Assembly (NCBI GenBank): GCA_900772475.1
Contig: CAAHEI010000043.1
Coordinates: 1-22,649, forward strand
Direction of reading: 5' to 3'
DNA length: 22,649 nucleotides
Source: Clostridia bacterium
GTDB lineage: Bacteria; Bacillota; Clostridia; TANB77; CAG-465
Shown here one piece after another: positions 1 through 9,061 of this stretch; positions within the stretch are counted from its first letter, which is position 1; the number at the start of each line of letters is the position of its first letter. The translations under genes and the position numbers were made by a program. Under the pieces are notes generated by a model, which saw only the letters and a program-made list of their open reading frames with translations, was not told where the DNA came from and made no database searches.

Positions 1-31
1 AAAAAAATAGCAAATTAGAAAAAAATATTTT

Positions 32-115
32 TCAATTCACTATTTTTTGTGCTACTTTTTCAGCAACCTCAATGGGAAAACACTCTTTTTTCTGTGTCCA
101 CTCCATTGGGTACAT
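32..115 (-). other. Possible 27-residue ORF or gene remnant
   Basis: Downstream of the dehydrogenase gene on the same strand lies an ATG-started reading frame of 27 codons ending in TGA. It begins MYPMEWTQKKE and ends VAEKVAQKIVN, and reads as a plausible amphipathic helix. No Shine-Dalgarno sequence precedes the ATG and a stop lies five codons upstream. It may be a relic of a longer gene or chance. Complementary hexamers at 70-75 and 103-108 lie inside it, with ACAC/GTGT at 80-83 and 94-97, so the same DNA could instead form a weak stem downstream of the dehydrogenase. I do not recognise a family. Confidence 0.2.
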
Positions 116-169
116 TATAAATTGACTTCAACTATTATTCTTTATTGGACTTTTTTACATTCCCTACTT

Positions 170-1165
170 TTAGTACTTAACTTCATTTGAACAACTACCT
201 TTTTCAAATATTTCCTTTATATTTTCACAAGTATCTCCTGCAATTTTATTTAACGCTTCTTTAGTAAAGAATGCTTGATGTGATGTAACAACAACGTTAG
301 GCATTGTTAAAAGTGTTGATAAGTTTTTATCTCTTAAAGTTGAATTTGATAGATCATTCATAAAGAAATCTCCTTCATTTTCATAAACATCTAAGGCAGC
401 TCCACCAACTTTACCATTTGCAAGTTCTTCAATTAAGTCACTTGCATCTACAAGTTTTCCTCTACTTGTATTTATTATTACAACTCCATCTTTCATTTTT
501 TCAATAGATTTTTTATTAATCATCTTAACATTATCATCAGTTAATGGACAGTGAATAGATATAATATCTGAATTTTTATACAATTCATCAAGTGATACAT
601 ATTTAAACTCTTTTTCCTTTGCAAATTCTTCATCTTTATACACGTCATATGCTAAAATATTTGCTCCAAATCCCTTCATAATGTTGATAAAACATTTACC
701 AATCCTTCCTGTACCAATAACCCCGACATTCTTTCCATGAATATCAAATCCAAGAAGTCCATTTAGTGTAAAATTATATTCTTTTGATCTTTGATATGCT
801 TTATATGTTTTTCTATTAAGTGTTAGTAATAATGCTGATGCATGCTCTGCTACAGCATATGGTGAGTATGCAGGAACCCTTACAGCTTTTAAACTTTCAT
901 CTAAACATTTTAAGTCGACATTATTAAATCCAGCACAACGAAGTGCAATTAGTTTTACACCACATTCTTTAAGAATATTTATTGTTTTTTCATCTACAAT
1001 GTCATTTACAAAAACACATACCACATCATATCCTTTTGACATATATGCTGTTTTATCACAAAGTTTTTCTTCAATATATTTTATTTCATATCCATAGTTT
1101 TCATTATGCTCATTAAAAAATTTTTTATCATAATCTTTTGTATCAAAAAATGCAATTTTTATCAT
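170..1165 (-). CDS. ldhA: D-lactate dehydrogenase (D-2-hydroxyacid dehydrogenase)
   Basis: NADH-dependent reduction of pyruvate to D-lactate, a cytosolic fermentative step that regenerates NAD+. The 331-residue length is normal for the family. The Rossmann dinucleotide motif GTGRIG is at 151-156, with an acidic residue about 20 residues later (D174) suiting NAD. The catalytic triad of the D-2-hydroxyacid dehydrogenases is visible as R235 (NTSRGKLVD), E264 (YENEGD) and H296 (TSHQAFF). The stretch from YENEGDFF to HQAFFTKEA is typical of LdhA-type D-lactate dehydrogenases rather than of phosphoglycerate or glycerate dehydrogenases. The ATG is preceded by a strong GAGGAGG. The gene is transcribed alone, divergently from an MFS transporter, from a good sigma-A promoter. 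Exact substrate (pyruvate or another 2-oxo acid) is inferred. Confidence 0.9.
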   Translation of the reverse strand: MIKIAFFDTKDYDKKFFNEHNENYGYEIKYIEEKLCDKTAYMSKGYDVVCVFVNDIVDEKTINILKECGVKLIALRCAGFNNVDLKCLDESLKAVRVPAYSPYAVAEHASALLLTLNRKTYKAYQRSKEYNFTLNGLLGFDIHGKNVGVIGTGRIGKCFINIMKGFGANILAYDVYKDEEFAKEKEFKYVSLDELYKNSDIISIHCPLTDDNVKMINKKSIEKMKDGVVIINTSRGKLVDASDLIEELANGKVGGAALDVYENEGDFFMNDLSNSTLRDKNLSTLLTMPNVVVTSHQAFFTKEALNKIAGDTCENIKEIFEKGSCSNEVKY

Positions 1166-1191
1166 ATAATCTCCTCCTCATTATCTATTTT

Positions 1192-1220
1192 ATTATATCA
1201 CTATTTTTAGTATAACTCAA
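1192..1220 (-). promoter_or_regulatory. Sigma-A promoter of the D-lactate dehydrogenase gene
   Basis: On the minus strand a TTGAGT -35 (1215-1220) is separated by exactly 17 bp from a perfect TATAAT -10 (1192-1197). It lies a short distance before the GAGGAGG ribosome-binding site and the ATG at 1165. Confidence 0.7.
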
Positions 1221-1250
1221 TAATTTTAAAAAAATTACCAAATAAACTAT

Positions 1251-1278
1251 TTTAAATATATTTTTTATATGTTATAAT
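1251..1278 (+). promoter_or_regulatory. Probable sigma-A promoter of the MFS transporter gene
   Basis: A perfect TATAAT at 1273-1278 is preceded at 16 bp by TTTAAA (4 of 6 matches to TTGACA). It lies 27 bp before the ATG, with AAGGAGG in between. The -35 is weak. Confidence 0.45.
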
Positions 1279-1305
1279 AAAATATATTCAATTAAGGAGG
1301 AATAC

Positions 1306-2568
1306 ATGGAAAATGATATAATAGAAAAAAAAGCCAGAAAAAATATTGCTTTATACAGAAAATATAAAACATTTTCATATGACTTTTTATTTTATTATGC
1401 TGTATTCGTTTTATATCTAACTATTACAAAAGGGTTCTCAATGTCGCAGGTAATGTTTATAAATTCAGCATACTCTGTTTTTTGCATTATTTTTTACTTC
1501 TTTGGAAATTCAATTGTAAATAAATTAAATTTAAAATATAGTACGATACTTGGAAATGTATTTGTGCTTATAAATGGAATATTGTTTTTATTTGGAAATT
1601 CATATTCAACATTTTTATTAGCTAACTTTTTTGGAGCATTTGGCTTTACTTTAAAAAATATAAGTGAAAGTAGTATATTATACTCTTCACTTAAAAAATT
1701 AAAAAAAGCTCCTGAATTCTCAAAAATAGAGGGAAAATCAAACGCAAAATATTACTACTATGATGCTTTTGCATCTTTGGTGTCTGGATTCCTATTTGTA
1801 ATTAATAACTACATTCCAATCATACTTTGCTGTATAAACTTGATTATAAGTCTAGTTATTTCAATAAATTTTGCAAATGTTGACAAAAAAGATAGTAATG
1901 AAAAATACACATTAAAAGATATGCTAAAAGAAACAAAAAATATTTTAAATAGTAATAGACTAAAAGCATTGTACTTATTTTCTTTTATTTTTACAGGAAT
2001 AGTTACTGTAAGTACTACATTATATAAAGCTATTTTAATTGATGTGGGAATAAAAAATGAATATATGACTGTAATAGTATGTATTGTATCCATCTTTATT
2101 GGAATAGGTGCAAAACACTTATTTAGTATTGAAAAAATAACTAGAAACAAGACGTTGAAATTTTTATCAATTGCTTTTGTAATCGCCCTACTTTTTGTTG
2201 GAATTGTTGGGACAAGTTCTTCACTTAATATTACAAATATGTCAATATTGCTTATTTCACTTTCACTAATGGGGTTAGTACAAGGAGCCTATAGAGTGGC
2301 ACTTAAAAAATATATTCTTAGTTTTACGACACATAAGATAAGAAACGGAATAACATCTGCTTATTACATATTTGAAAATTTAGGTTCAGCATTACTTTCT
2401 GCATCTTTAGGATTACTTTTAAATTATACAACCAACTCAATTGCTTGTATAATATTTGCAACTATAAGTTTTGTTATAATAGCTTTAGTTATCTATTATA
2501 TGAAAGGTAGAATTGGCCTTAGACCTGAACAATATGCTCCTAAAGATATAAATAATGTTAAAATATAA
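1306..2568 (+). CDS. Major facilitator superfamily transporter
   Basis: Integral membrane protein of 420 residues with about 12 hydrophobic segments, the size and pattern of a major facilitator permease. The first 25 residues are charged and cytoplasmic. Helices run from about residue 26 to about 395, with a central hydrophilic loop near residues 190-215 as expected between the two six-helix halves. The C-terminal tail (MKGRIGLRPEQYAPKDI) is hydrophilic. The ATG has a strong AAGGAGG seven bases upstream. The gene is monocistronic, divergent from the D-lactate dehydrogenase gene and closed by a clear terminator. No substrate-specific motif is recognisable. Pairing with the dehydrogenase might suggest organic-acid handling, but that is only inference from position. 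Confidence 0.75.
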   Translation: MENDIIEKKARKNIALYRKYKTFSYDFLFYYAVFVLYLTITKGFSMSQVMFINSAYSVFCIIFYFFGNSIVNKLNLKYSTILGNVFVLINGILFLFGNSYSTFLLANFFGAFGFTLKNISESSILYSSLKKLKKAPEFSKIEGKSNAKYYYYDAFASLVSGFLFVINNYIPIILCCINLIISLVISINFANVDKKDSNEKYTLKDMLKETKNILNSNRLKALYLFSFIFTGIVTVSTTLYKAILIDVGIKNEYMTVIVCIVSIFIGIGAKHLFSIEKITRNKTLKFLSIAFVIALLFVGIVGTSSSLNITNMSILLISLSLMGLVQGAYRVALKKYILSFTTHKIRNGITSAYYIFENLGSALLSASLGLLLNYTTNSIACIIFATISFVIIALVIYYMKGRIGLRPEQYAPKDINNVKI

Positions 2569-2580
2569 CAAATTATATAA

Positions 2581-2623
2581 AATCTCTAAAGTGTTAATAT
2601 TTAAATACCTTTAGAGATTTTTT
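2581..2623 (+). terminator. Rho-independent terminator of the MFS gene
   Basis: A perfect 11-bp stem (AATCTCTAAAG at 2581-2591 with its complement at 2609-2619) encloses a 17-nt loop and runs into a T-tract at 2618-2623. An A-run precedes the left arm, so it may also act on transcripts from the other strand. Confidence 0.85.
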
Positions 2624-2678
2624 ATGTTATAGGAAATATCATTTTTTTCAAAATATGTATTAATACCTCTTACCAAGG

Positions 2679-2730
2679 AAAAGAAAAGAAAAGAAAAGTA
2701 AGCATTTTATAATATAAACTACTTACTCTT
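2679..2730 (-). terminator. Probable polC terminator with an (AAAAG)4 tandem repeat as its U-rich tail
   Basis: Read on the minus strand just after the polC stop, AGTAAG (2722-2727) pairs with CTTACT (2697-2702), extendable by G-U and A-U pairs to about 9 bp. It is followed by four tandem CTTTT units, seen on the plus strand as AAAAG x4 at 2679-2698. The interrupted T-tract makes it a weak but plausible intrinsic terminator. Confidence 0.5.
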
Positions 2731-2735
2731 TTAAA

Positions 2736-5700
2736 TTACCCTAACAAATCAAACATATCCATTTGTTCAGAACGTGGCATTCCATCAAGGCAGCCATTTT
2801 TTTGAAGTGTTTCAATCGCCACTTTACCTATTTTTGATTTCATAGCCATATCTTCTATTGACGTAAACTTACCATATTTTTCTCTTGCTTGAACAAGTTT
2901 ATTTGCATCTACCTCTCCAAAACCTGTAAGTTTTGAAAGTGGAGGCCTAAGTTTATGGCCCTCAACTTTAAATTTCTTAACATCAGATTTGTATATATCT
3001 GCAGGTAAAAACTCTATACCTCTTTCATTCATTTCAAGTACTAATTCAAGTATTGGATACATATTTTTATCTTTAGGTGCTGCTTTATTTCCCTGTAAAT
3101 CAATCTCTTTCATTTTAGCTCTTACTTTTTCTTTTCCATATAGCATAGAGTCACTATCAAATTCATCTGCTCTTATAGACATGTAAGCTGCATAATATGC
3201 TTCTGGAATATGAACTTTGTACCATGCAATTCTAAATGCATTTGTAACATAGGCTGCTGCATGAGCTTTTGGAAACATATATTTTATCTTTTTACATGAA
3301 TCTATATACCATTCTGGCACACCATGTTCCCTCATTTCTTCTTCATATTCTGCCCATTTTACAGGATCTTTTAATGCCTTACCTTTACGTACAACCTCCA
3401 TTATTTTAAATGCATGTCCAGGCTCTAATCCTTTATCCATTAGATAAACCATTATATCATCTCTACAACATATTGCCTCTTGAAGTGTGACTGTTCCCTC
3501 CTCTATAAGTGACTGAGCATTTCCAAGCCACACATCCGTACCATGTGAAAGTCCTGATATTCTAATAAGTTCATCAAAAGTTGTAGGTTTTGTATCAACT
3601 AACATTCCTCTAACAAATTTTGTTCCAAATTCTGGTATTCCATATGAACCAACTTCAGAATTTATTTGTTCAGGAGTTACGCCTAAAGCTTTAGTTGATG
3701 AAAAAATTGACATTGTTTCAGGATCGTCTAGTGGTACTTTGGTTGGATCTTTTCCTGTTATATCATATAGCATCCTAATTACTGTAGGATCATCATGGCC
3801 AAGTATATCTAATTTTAATAGGTTTTTATCAATTGAGTGATAATCAAAATGTGTTGTTTTTATTGTTGAATATGGATCATCGGCTGGATGTTGTACTGGA
3901 CAAAATTCAAATATTTCTCTTCCTTTAGGCACAACTACAATACCTCCTGGATGCTGACCTGTTGTTCTTTTTATTCCTGTACATCCTACAGATATTCTGT
4001 TAATCTCTGCTTCTCTTTGATGTATATTTCTTTCAGCAAAATAATTTTTAACAAATCCATATGCTGTTTTATCAGCAATTGTTCCAATTGTCCCAGCTTT
4101 ATATGTAGTACCTCTACCAAATATAACCTCTGTATATTTATGTGCCTCAGCTTGATATTCTCCTGAAAAGTTTAAGTCTATATCCGGTTCTTTATCTCCA
4201 TTAAATCCAAGGAATGTTTCAAATGGTATATTCATTCCATCTTTATCCAATTTATGTCCACATTTTGGACAATCTTTATCTGGAAGATCAAATCCATTTT
4301 GACATCCATGATCTGAGAAATCTGAATATTTACAATTAGGGCATCTATAATGAGCTTTTAAAGAATTAACCTCAGTTATACCTGTCATATATGCTGCAAG
4401 TGATGAACCAACAGATCCACGCGAACCAACAATATATCCATGATCATTAGAATCCCAAACAAGCCTTTGTGCAATAATGTACATAACTGAATATCCATTT
4501 GAAATAATAGAGTTTAACTCTTTATCTAGTCTTTCTTGTACAATTTGTGGCAACGGATCTCCATAAAGACTATGTGCCTTTTCATATGCTATATTCCTTA
4601 TTTCTTCCTCACAACCATCAATATGTGGCGGACATTTTTCATCAGAAATTGGACTTATTCTATCACACATATCTGCTACTTTATTTGTATTTGTTACAAC
4701 TATCTCATATGCCCTTTCAGGAGTTAAATATGGAAATTCTTCTAACATTTCTTTTGTAGTTCTAAAATATAAAGGGGCTTGCATGTCCGCATCATCAAAG
4801 CCTTGACCAGCTTGAAGTATTCTTCTATATATTTCATCTTCTTTGTTTAAGAAATGAACATCACAAGTACCAACTGTAAGTTTTCCAAGCTTATCTCCTA
4901 TATCAATTATTTTTTTGTTAATATTGATAAGCTCTTCATGAGTTAACTTAAATATAGTATACTCTTTATCCTTATCATCCATTTCTTTATTATAATTTTT
5001 ATTTTTCTTTTTTATACCTCTTGTATAAAATTCATTATTACCAAGTGGTTGTATTTCTAAGTAATCATAATAACTTGCAACTTTTTCTAATTTTTCTTCA
5101 CTTTCACTTTTAATAATTGCTTGGTAAAGTTCTCCTTGTTCACAAGCACTTCCTAAAATTAATCCCTCTCTATACCTGTTTAACATAGATTTAAAAATCT
5201 TAGGTTTCTTTTTAAAATAATGTAAATGAGAATATGATATTAATTTATATAAATTTTTAAGTCCAACATAATTCTTGGCTAGAATAATTATATGATAAGC
5301 TTTTTCACCTAATATGTCTCCAATAATTTTTTCAGTATGAGCAAAACTATTTATTTTAATACCTTTTTTCTCTAAATCTTCATCCATCCTAATAAATACC
5401 TTAGCTGTTGCTCTTGTATCATTTATTGCTCTGTGGGCTCCTTCTAGTGAAATTCCAAGTTCTTCTGCTATAGTACCAAGTTTCTTGTTTGGAAAAGCAG
5501 GATATAGCTCTTTTGCAATCATTAAAGTATCTATTATTGGATTTTTAAATTTATCTTTAAGGCCTTCTTTTTCAACAAAGTAGTTTAAAAATCCTATATC
5601 AAAATCTGAATTATGTGCAACAAGTGTACATCCATCCATAAAATCCAAGATTTCTGGTAATACTTCTTCGATTGTTGGTGCATCTTTTATCATTTCATCA

Positions 5701-7193
5701 GTTATATGAGTAAGTTCTTGAACCTCTTTTGGAATATGCCTTTCTGGATTTATAAAAGTGGTATATTCATCTATAATTTGTCTATTCTTTACTTTACAAA
5801 TTGCAATTTCAGTTATTTTATCCATTTTATTTGGATTAAATCCTGTAGTTTCTAAGTCAAATACACAATAAGTATCTGGAATATTTGCATCTACCTCAAC
5901 ATCATCAACCAAATACCCCTCTATTCCATATATTACCTTTATTGGTGCGTTATCCAAAATATCCTGAGTAGAAACTTTACTTTTACCAGTTTTTTCTTTA
6001 GCTAGTTTTTCGTAATTATCACAGATAACATGGTTTGCTTCTGGAAAAGATTGAGCAACACCATGGTCAGTTATAGCTACTGCATTATGTCCCCATCTTA
6101 TTGCTTGTTTTATTATATCAGTAGCACTACTTACTCCATCCATTGCACTCATTTGAGTATGCATATGTAATTCTACTCTTTTTTCCTCTGCATCATCTGT
6201 TCTTTTTTCTTCATCACTTCTATCTGCTTTTACAATATTATGAGTCATTATACTTAATTCATTTGAAAAAGTATCTATACCAGCCTTTCCTTGAAGTAAA
6301 ATATAATCTCCTTTTTTTAAAGCTTTTTTCTCTGTTAAATTTTCTAATTTTTTCTTATCTACAAATATTTTGCAACAAATTGTACTTGTTTTATCTGTAA
6401 CATCTATAGAAATTAAAGTTTTACCATTTTTAAGCTCTCTATCTTCTCTTCTAAATATTTCTCCCTCAATGCACACTCTTTGTTCACTAGGTGCTAGATC
6501 TACTATCTTTTTTATATTTTTATCTCTAATATCTACGCCATATATTACATTATCTGGTTGTGGTTCTTTAGCAAGTTTTCTATCTAATTTCTCATCTTCA
6601 GTAAGTGGTTTTCGAGGTGTAAATGCTTTCTTTTCTTGAGGTGGTGGAGTAGGTATAGCATTTGGATCTACTATAGGTCTTTCAACCTTTACGAATTTTA
6701 TTTCATCCGATATATTACTTTTAACTCCTTGCTTTTCTTGTATTAATACGTTTGTTTCTACACCATATTTTGTTTTAAAATCTAGTGCCATATATTTATC
6801 AATCTTTTTTAATTTAAGAAAATTTGCATAAGGAAGACTTAAATTAATTTCAACATTATCTGAAATATTAATATCTGAATTATTAAAAACATGTTTGGTA
6901 AAATCATATTTTTCTTTTACATCATTAATAACAGAATTAACATCATCTAATGTTATATCCTTTTTTTCTCCTAAAAATTTATATTCTATTTTAAATGAAT
7001 TAAGTTCATAAGTTTTTTTGGCTTCTAGTTCAAATCTCTCAATTTCTGGAAGTGAAATATTATCATTACTTGAAGTATATAAAATTACTGAATTAAGTTT
7101 TTTTGAAAATTTTATTTCATCAACGTTTGCAAGTGCGAATTTATCTACATTTGATACACAGTTAAAAAAAACATCTTTTACATTCTTTGGCAA
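2736..7193 (-). CDS. polC: DNA polymerase III alpha subunit, PolC type
   Basis: Replicative DNA polymerase with built-in 3'-5' proofreading, typical of low-GC Gram-positives. Numbering is from the chosen TTG start. An N-terminal domain (about 1-160) is followed by a Pro-rich linker, an OB fold (236-323) and a PHP domain starting at LHMHTQMSAMDG. The PHP is split by a DnaQ-type exonuclease (about 440-606: D446/E448 in FDLETTG, D530 in HNSD, H587 and D592 in HRAIND). A zinc finger (C951, C954, C964, C975, C978) comes next, and the palm PDIDLNF carries D1004 and D1006. Length (1485) is slightly above the usual 1430-1450. An ATG 27 nt upstream (7220) is in frame but has no ribosome-binding site and overlaps a TATAAT. 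The TTG at 7193 has AGGAAG eight bases upstream, so I prefer it. The gene is monocistronic. Confidence 0.95.
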   Translation of the reverse strand: MPKNVKDVFFNCVSNVDKFALANVDEIKFSKKLNSVILYTSSNDNISLPEIERFELEAKKTYELNSFKIEYKFLGEKKDITLDDVNSVINDVKEKYDFTKHVFNNSDINISDNVEINLSLPYANFLKLKKIDKYMALDFKTKYGVETNVLIQEKQGVKSNISDEIKFVKVERPIVDPNAIPTPPPQEKKAFTPRKPLTEDEKLDRKLAKEPQPDNVIYGVDIRDKNIKKIVDLAPSEQRVCIEGEIFRREDRELKNGKTLISIDVTDKTSTICCKIFVDKKKLENLTEKKALKKGDYILLQGKAGIDTFSNELSIMTHNIVKADRSDEEKRTDDAEEKRVELHMHTQMSAMDGVSSATDIIKQAIRWGHNAVAITDHGVAQSFPEANHVICDNYEKLAKEKTGKSKVSTQDILDNAPIKVIYGIEGYLVDDVEVDANIPDTYCVFDLETTGFNPNKMDKITEIAICKVKNRQIIDEYTTFINPERHIPKEVQELTHITDEMIKDAPTIEEVLPEILDFMDGCTLVAHNSDFDIGFLNYFVEKEGLKDKFKNPIIDTLMIAKELYPAFPNKKLGTIAEELGISLEGAHRAINDTRATAKVFIRMDEDLEKKGIKINSFAHTEKIIGDILGEKAYHIIILAKNYVGLKNLYKLISYSHLHYFKKKPKIFKSMLNRYREGLILGSACEQGELYQAIIKSESEEKLEKVASYYDYLEIQPLGNNEFYTRGIKKKNKNYNKEMDDKDKEYTIFKLTHEELININKKIIDIGDKLGKLTVGTCDVHFLNKEDEIYRRILQAGQGFDDADMQAPLYFRTTKEMLEEFPYLTPERAYEIVVTNTNKVADMCDRISPISDEKCPPHIDGCEEEIRNIAYEKAHSLYGDPLPQIVQERLDKELNSIISNGYSVMYIIAQRLVWDSNDHGYIVGSRGSVGSSLAAYMTGITEVNSLKAHYRCPNCKYSDFSDHGCQNGFDLPDKDCPKCGHKLDKDGMNIPFETFLGFNGDKEPDIDLNFSGEYQAEAHKYTEVIFGRGTTYKAGTIGTIADKTAYGFVKNYFAERNIHQREAEINRISVGCTGIKRTTGQHPGGIVVVPKGREIFEFCPVQHPADDPYSTIKTTHFDYHSIDKNLLKLDILGHDDPTVIRMLYDITGKDPTKVPLDDPETMSIFSSTKALGVTPEQINSEVGSYGIPEFGTKFVRGMLVDTKPTTFDELIRISGLSHGTDVWLGNAQSLIEEGTVTLQEAICCRDDIMVYLMDKGLEPGHAFKIMEVVRKGKALKDPVKWAEYEEEMREHGVPEWYIDSCKKIKYMFPKAHAAAYVTNAFRIAWYKVHIPEAYYAAYMSIRADEFDSDSMLYGKEKVRAKMKEIDLQGNKAAPKDKNMYPILELVLEMNERGIEFLPADIYKSDVKKFKVEGHKLRPPLSKLTGFGEVDANKLVQAREKYGKFTSIEDMAMKSKIGKVAIETLQKNGCLDGMPRSEQMDMFDLLG

Positions 7194-7220
7194 TTTTTTC
7201 ACTTCCTTTTTTCTTTTCAT

Positions 7221-7249
7221 ATTATACTATTTTTTGACAAAAAAGTCTA
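7221..7249 (-). promoter_or_regulatory. Probable sigma-A promoter of polC
   Basis: TAGACT (7244-7249, 4 of 6 matches) is 17 bp from a perfect TATAAT (7221-7226). Transcription would start near 7213, downstream of the first ATG, leaving the TTG at 7193 with AGGAAG (7202-7207) as the natural start. Confidence 0.5.
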
Positions 7250-7460
7250 TATATTTAAATCCAAATTTTACCGTTTATTCTGTTTTTTATTTTTTACAGT
7301 GAATAACAAAAATATTTAATATATCCAAAAGAGAGAAAAATATCTCTATAATAAATTTCATAATTTAACAAAATATCAAAAGAAATTATTAATATATAAG
7401 GTGTCAAAGGGCATTTGGACAGTTACAAGTATTAATTTTCAACCAAAGACAGGAATTTAC

Positions 7461-7591
7461 AAAAAATTTTAGTCCAAACTAAAAAAAGCAAATTTCCACA
7501 ACAACTTTTGAAAAAATTGTGTCTAAAATAGTTGATATGATTTGATTACAAGTACATATTTCTGACTTTTCACTATCAAACTCATATTATA
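7461..7591 (-). ncRNA. Candidate small RNA gene in the polC-mreB gap
   Basis: The 650-nt space between polC and mreB has no convincing ORF. It contains, on the minus strand, a promoter-like pair (TAGGCA at 7609-7614, 17 bp, TATAAT at 7586-7591). About 100 nt later comes a compact hairpin (TTTTAGT/ACTAAAA, loop of 4, 7467-7484) running directly into six T residues. A transcript of roughly 110-120 nt starting near 7579 is predicted. The only frame inside begins with an ATG that overlaps the -10 and has no ribosome-binding site, so it is not likely coding. No known RNA family is recognised. AT-rich DNA produces such pairs by chance. Confidence 0.3.
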
Positions 7592-7655
7592 CATTTCTAC
7601 TTTTGTTTTGCCTAATTCTTTTCTAATTTTTTAAGTCTATATAGCTTTCCTATAA

Positions 7656-7692
7656 TATAAAAAACACTAGAATAACCAATTAGTTATCCTAG
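7656..7692 (-). terminator. Hairpin with T-tract downstream of mreB
   Basis: A 10-bp stem with one mismatch (7667-7676 with 7683-7692, loop of 6) is followed on the minus strand by TGTTTTTT. It is probably a second, back-up terminator after the stronger hairpin at 7773-7805. Confidence 0.5.
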
Positions 7693-7772
7693 CATTTTAT
7701 ATTGAATAAATTATTAAAATTTTTTACACTTTTTATATTACAGAAAAAATGAACTTTAAGTATAATATAGAA

Positions 7773-7805
7773 ATTACCATGCTATAGTTTTTATAGCATG
7801 GTAAT
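7773..7805 (-). terminator. Terminator of mreB/mbl
   Basis: A perfect 14-bp stem (ATTACCATGCTATA at 7773-7786 with its complement at 7792-7805) with a 5-nt loop lies 67 nt after the mreB stop. The tail on the minus strand (TTTCTATATT) is only moderately U-rich. Confidence 0.65.
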
Positions 7806-7872
7806 AGAACATACAGAGTGTAAAAGTCACAAAATTAACAAAAAAAAATTCAATATAACTTTGGTAACGTTT

Positions 7873-8889
7873 TTAAAAATTCCTGATTTTAGTTGCATTA
7901 CCTGAATTTAACATTTCAATATGCTCAAGAGATTTTCCAGTTCCTATGGCCACACATGAAACGGCATCTTGTGCTATCATAACTGGTATTTTTGTTCTTT
8001 CTTCAATTAACTGATCAAGACCATACACAAGTCCTCCTCCACCAGTAATATATATTCCCCTTTCGGAAACATCAGCAGCAAGTTCTGGTGGTGTTTCCTC
8101 CAATACTGAGTGTATTCCATCAACTAACTGCTCAGCACAACCATTAAGAGCTTGTAGAGCTTCATCAGAAGTAAATTCAAACTCAACCGGAAGTCCAGTA
8201 GCAAGATCTCTTCCTTTTACATTCATTTTTTCTGTAATTGCCTTTGGATACATACATCCAATATTTATTTTTATATCTTCTGCAGTTCTTTCTCCAATTA
8301 TAATATTTCTATTTTTCTTTATATATTTCATTATTGCTTCATCAAACTTATCTCCAGCGACCTTTAATGAACGACTCTTTACCGAACCGCCCAAAGATAT
8401 TACTGCAATATCTGCTGTCCCACCTCCTACATCTAAAATCATACTTCCATATGGTTTAGTAATATCAAGTCCCGCACCAATGGCGGCAGCAATTGGTTCT
8501 TCAATAAGATAAACTTTTCTAGCTCCTGCATGAGTAGCTGCATCAATTACAGCCTTTCTTTCAACTTCAGTTACTCGTGATGGAACACATACCATTATTC
8601 TTGGAGAAAATACAAATTTTCCACAAACCTTATTAATAAAATATTTTAGCATCTTTTCAGTTACAGTATAATCAGATATTACACCATCTTTTAATGGTCT
8701 AATAGCTATAATATTACCAGGTGTTCTACCTAACATTTTTCTAGCTTCTTGACCCACAGCTAAAACTTCACCTGTGGTTTTATCTATCGCAACTACAGAT
8801 GGCTCTCTTAGAACAATTCCTTTACCCTTCACATATACAAGAATTGTAGCTGTGCCTAAATCTATTCCAATATCTTGTCCAAAAATCAC
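7873..8889 (-). CDS. mreB: Rod-shape-determining actin homologue MreB/Mbl
   Basis: Bacterial actin that polymerises on ATP along the inner membrane and guides lateral cell-wall synthesis. The 338-residue length is normal. The actin-fold phosphate-1 motif (IGIDLGTATILVYV) is at the N terminus, phosphate-2 (DVGGGTADIAVISLGG) in the middle, and the adenosine motif (YITGGGGLVYGLDQLI) near the end. The start is GTG at 8889, preceded by AGGAGGAG at good spacing. It follows spoIIID, the arrangement seen for mbl in Bacillus and for mreB-type genes in many clostridia, so it may be the Mbl paralogue; no mreC or mreD is nearby. A promoter and a terminator make it a single-gene unit. Confidence 0.93.
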   Translation of the reverse strand: MIFGQDIGIDLGTATILVYVKGKGIVLREPSVVAIDKTTGEVLAVGQEARKMLGRTPGNIIAIRPLKDGVISDYTVTEKMLKYFINKVCGKFVFSPRIMVCVPSRVTEVERKAVIDAATHAGARKVYLIEEPIAAAIGAGLDITKPYGSMILDVGGGTADIAVISLGGSVKSRSLKVAGDKFDEAIMKYIKKNRNIIIGERTAEDIKINIGCMYPKAITEKMNVKGRDLATGLPVEFEFTSDEALQALNGCAEQLVDGIHSVLEETPPELAADVSERGIYITGGGGLVYGLDQLIEERTKIPVMIAQDAVSCVAIGTGKSLEHIEMLNSGNATKIRNF

Positions 8890-8916
8890 TATTTTCTCCT
8901 CCTATTTTCTGTTACA

Positions 8917-8945
8917 ATTATATTACATTTTAGTTTCAATTGCAA
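8917..8945 (-). promoter_or_regulatory. Sigma-A promoter of mreB/mbl
   Basis: TTGCAA (8940-8945) is separated by 17 bp from a perfect TATAAT (8917-8922) on the minus strand, about 28 nt before the GTG start. Expression is therefore probably vegetative, independent of spoIIID. Confidence 0.65.
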
Positions 8946-9061
8946 TATATTTAATAAAAGTTACTAAACTTTTTATACTATATAATATCTGCAATTCTAA
9001 AAAAATTATTCAACAAAATATTTACTGTATTAAAATTTATATAATTTTAGAAAATTAATTA

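Noticed and set aside
1809..2150. 113-codon open frame opposite the MFS gene
   Set aside because: It lies entirely antisense to a membrane-protein gene, has no ribosome-binding site and its hydrophobic, low-complexity composition is the usual shadow of transmembrane codons.
7400..7421. Imperfect palindrome TGTCAAA...TTTGGACA in the polC-mreB gap
   Set aside because: Short, with a bulge, not near a promoter or gene start; too weak to call an operator.
7501..7585. 20-codon ATG frame on the minus strand in the polC-mreB gap
   Set aside because: The ATG overlaps a TATAAT and lacks a ribosome-binding site; the region fits a non-coding transcript better.
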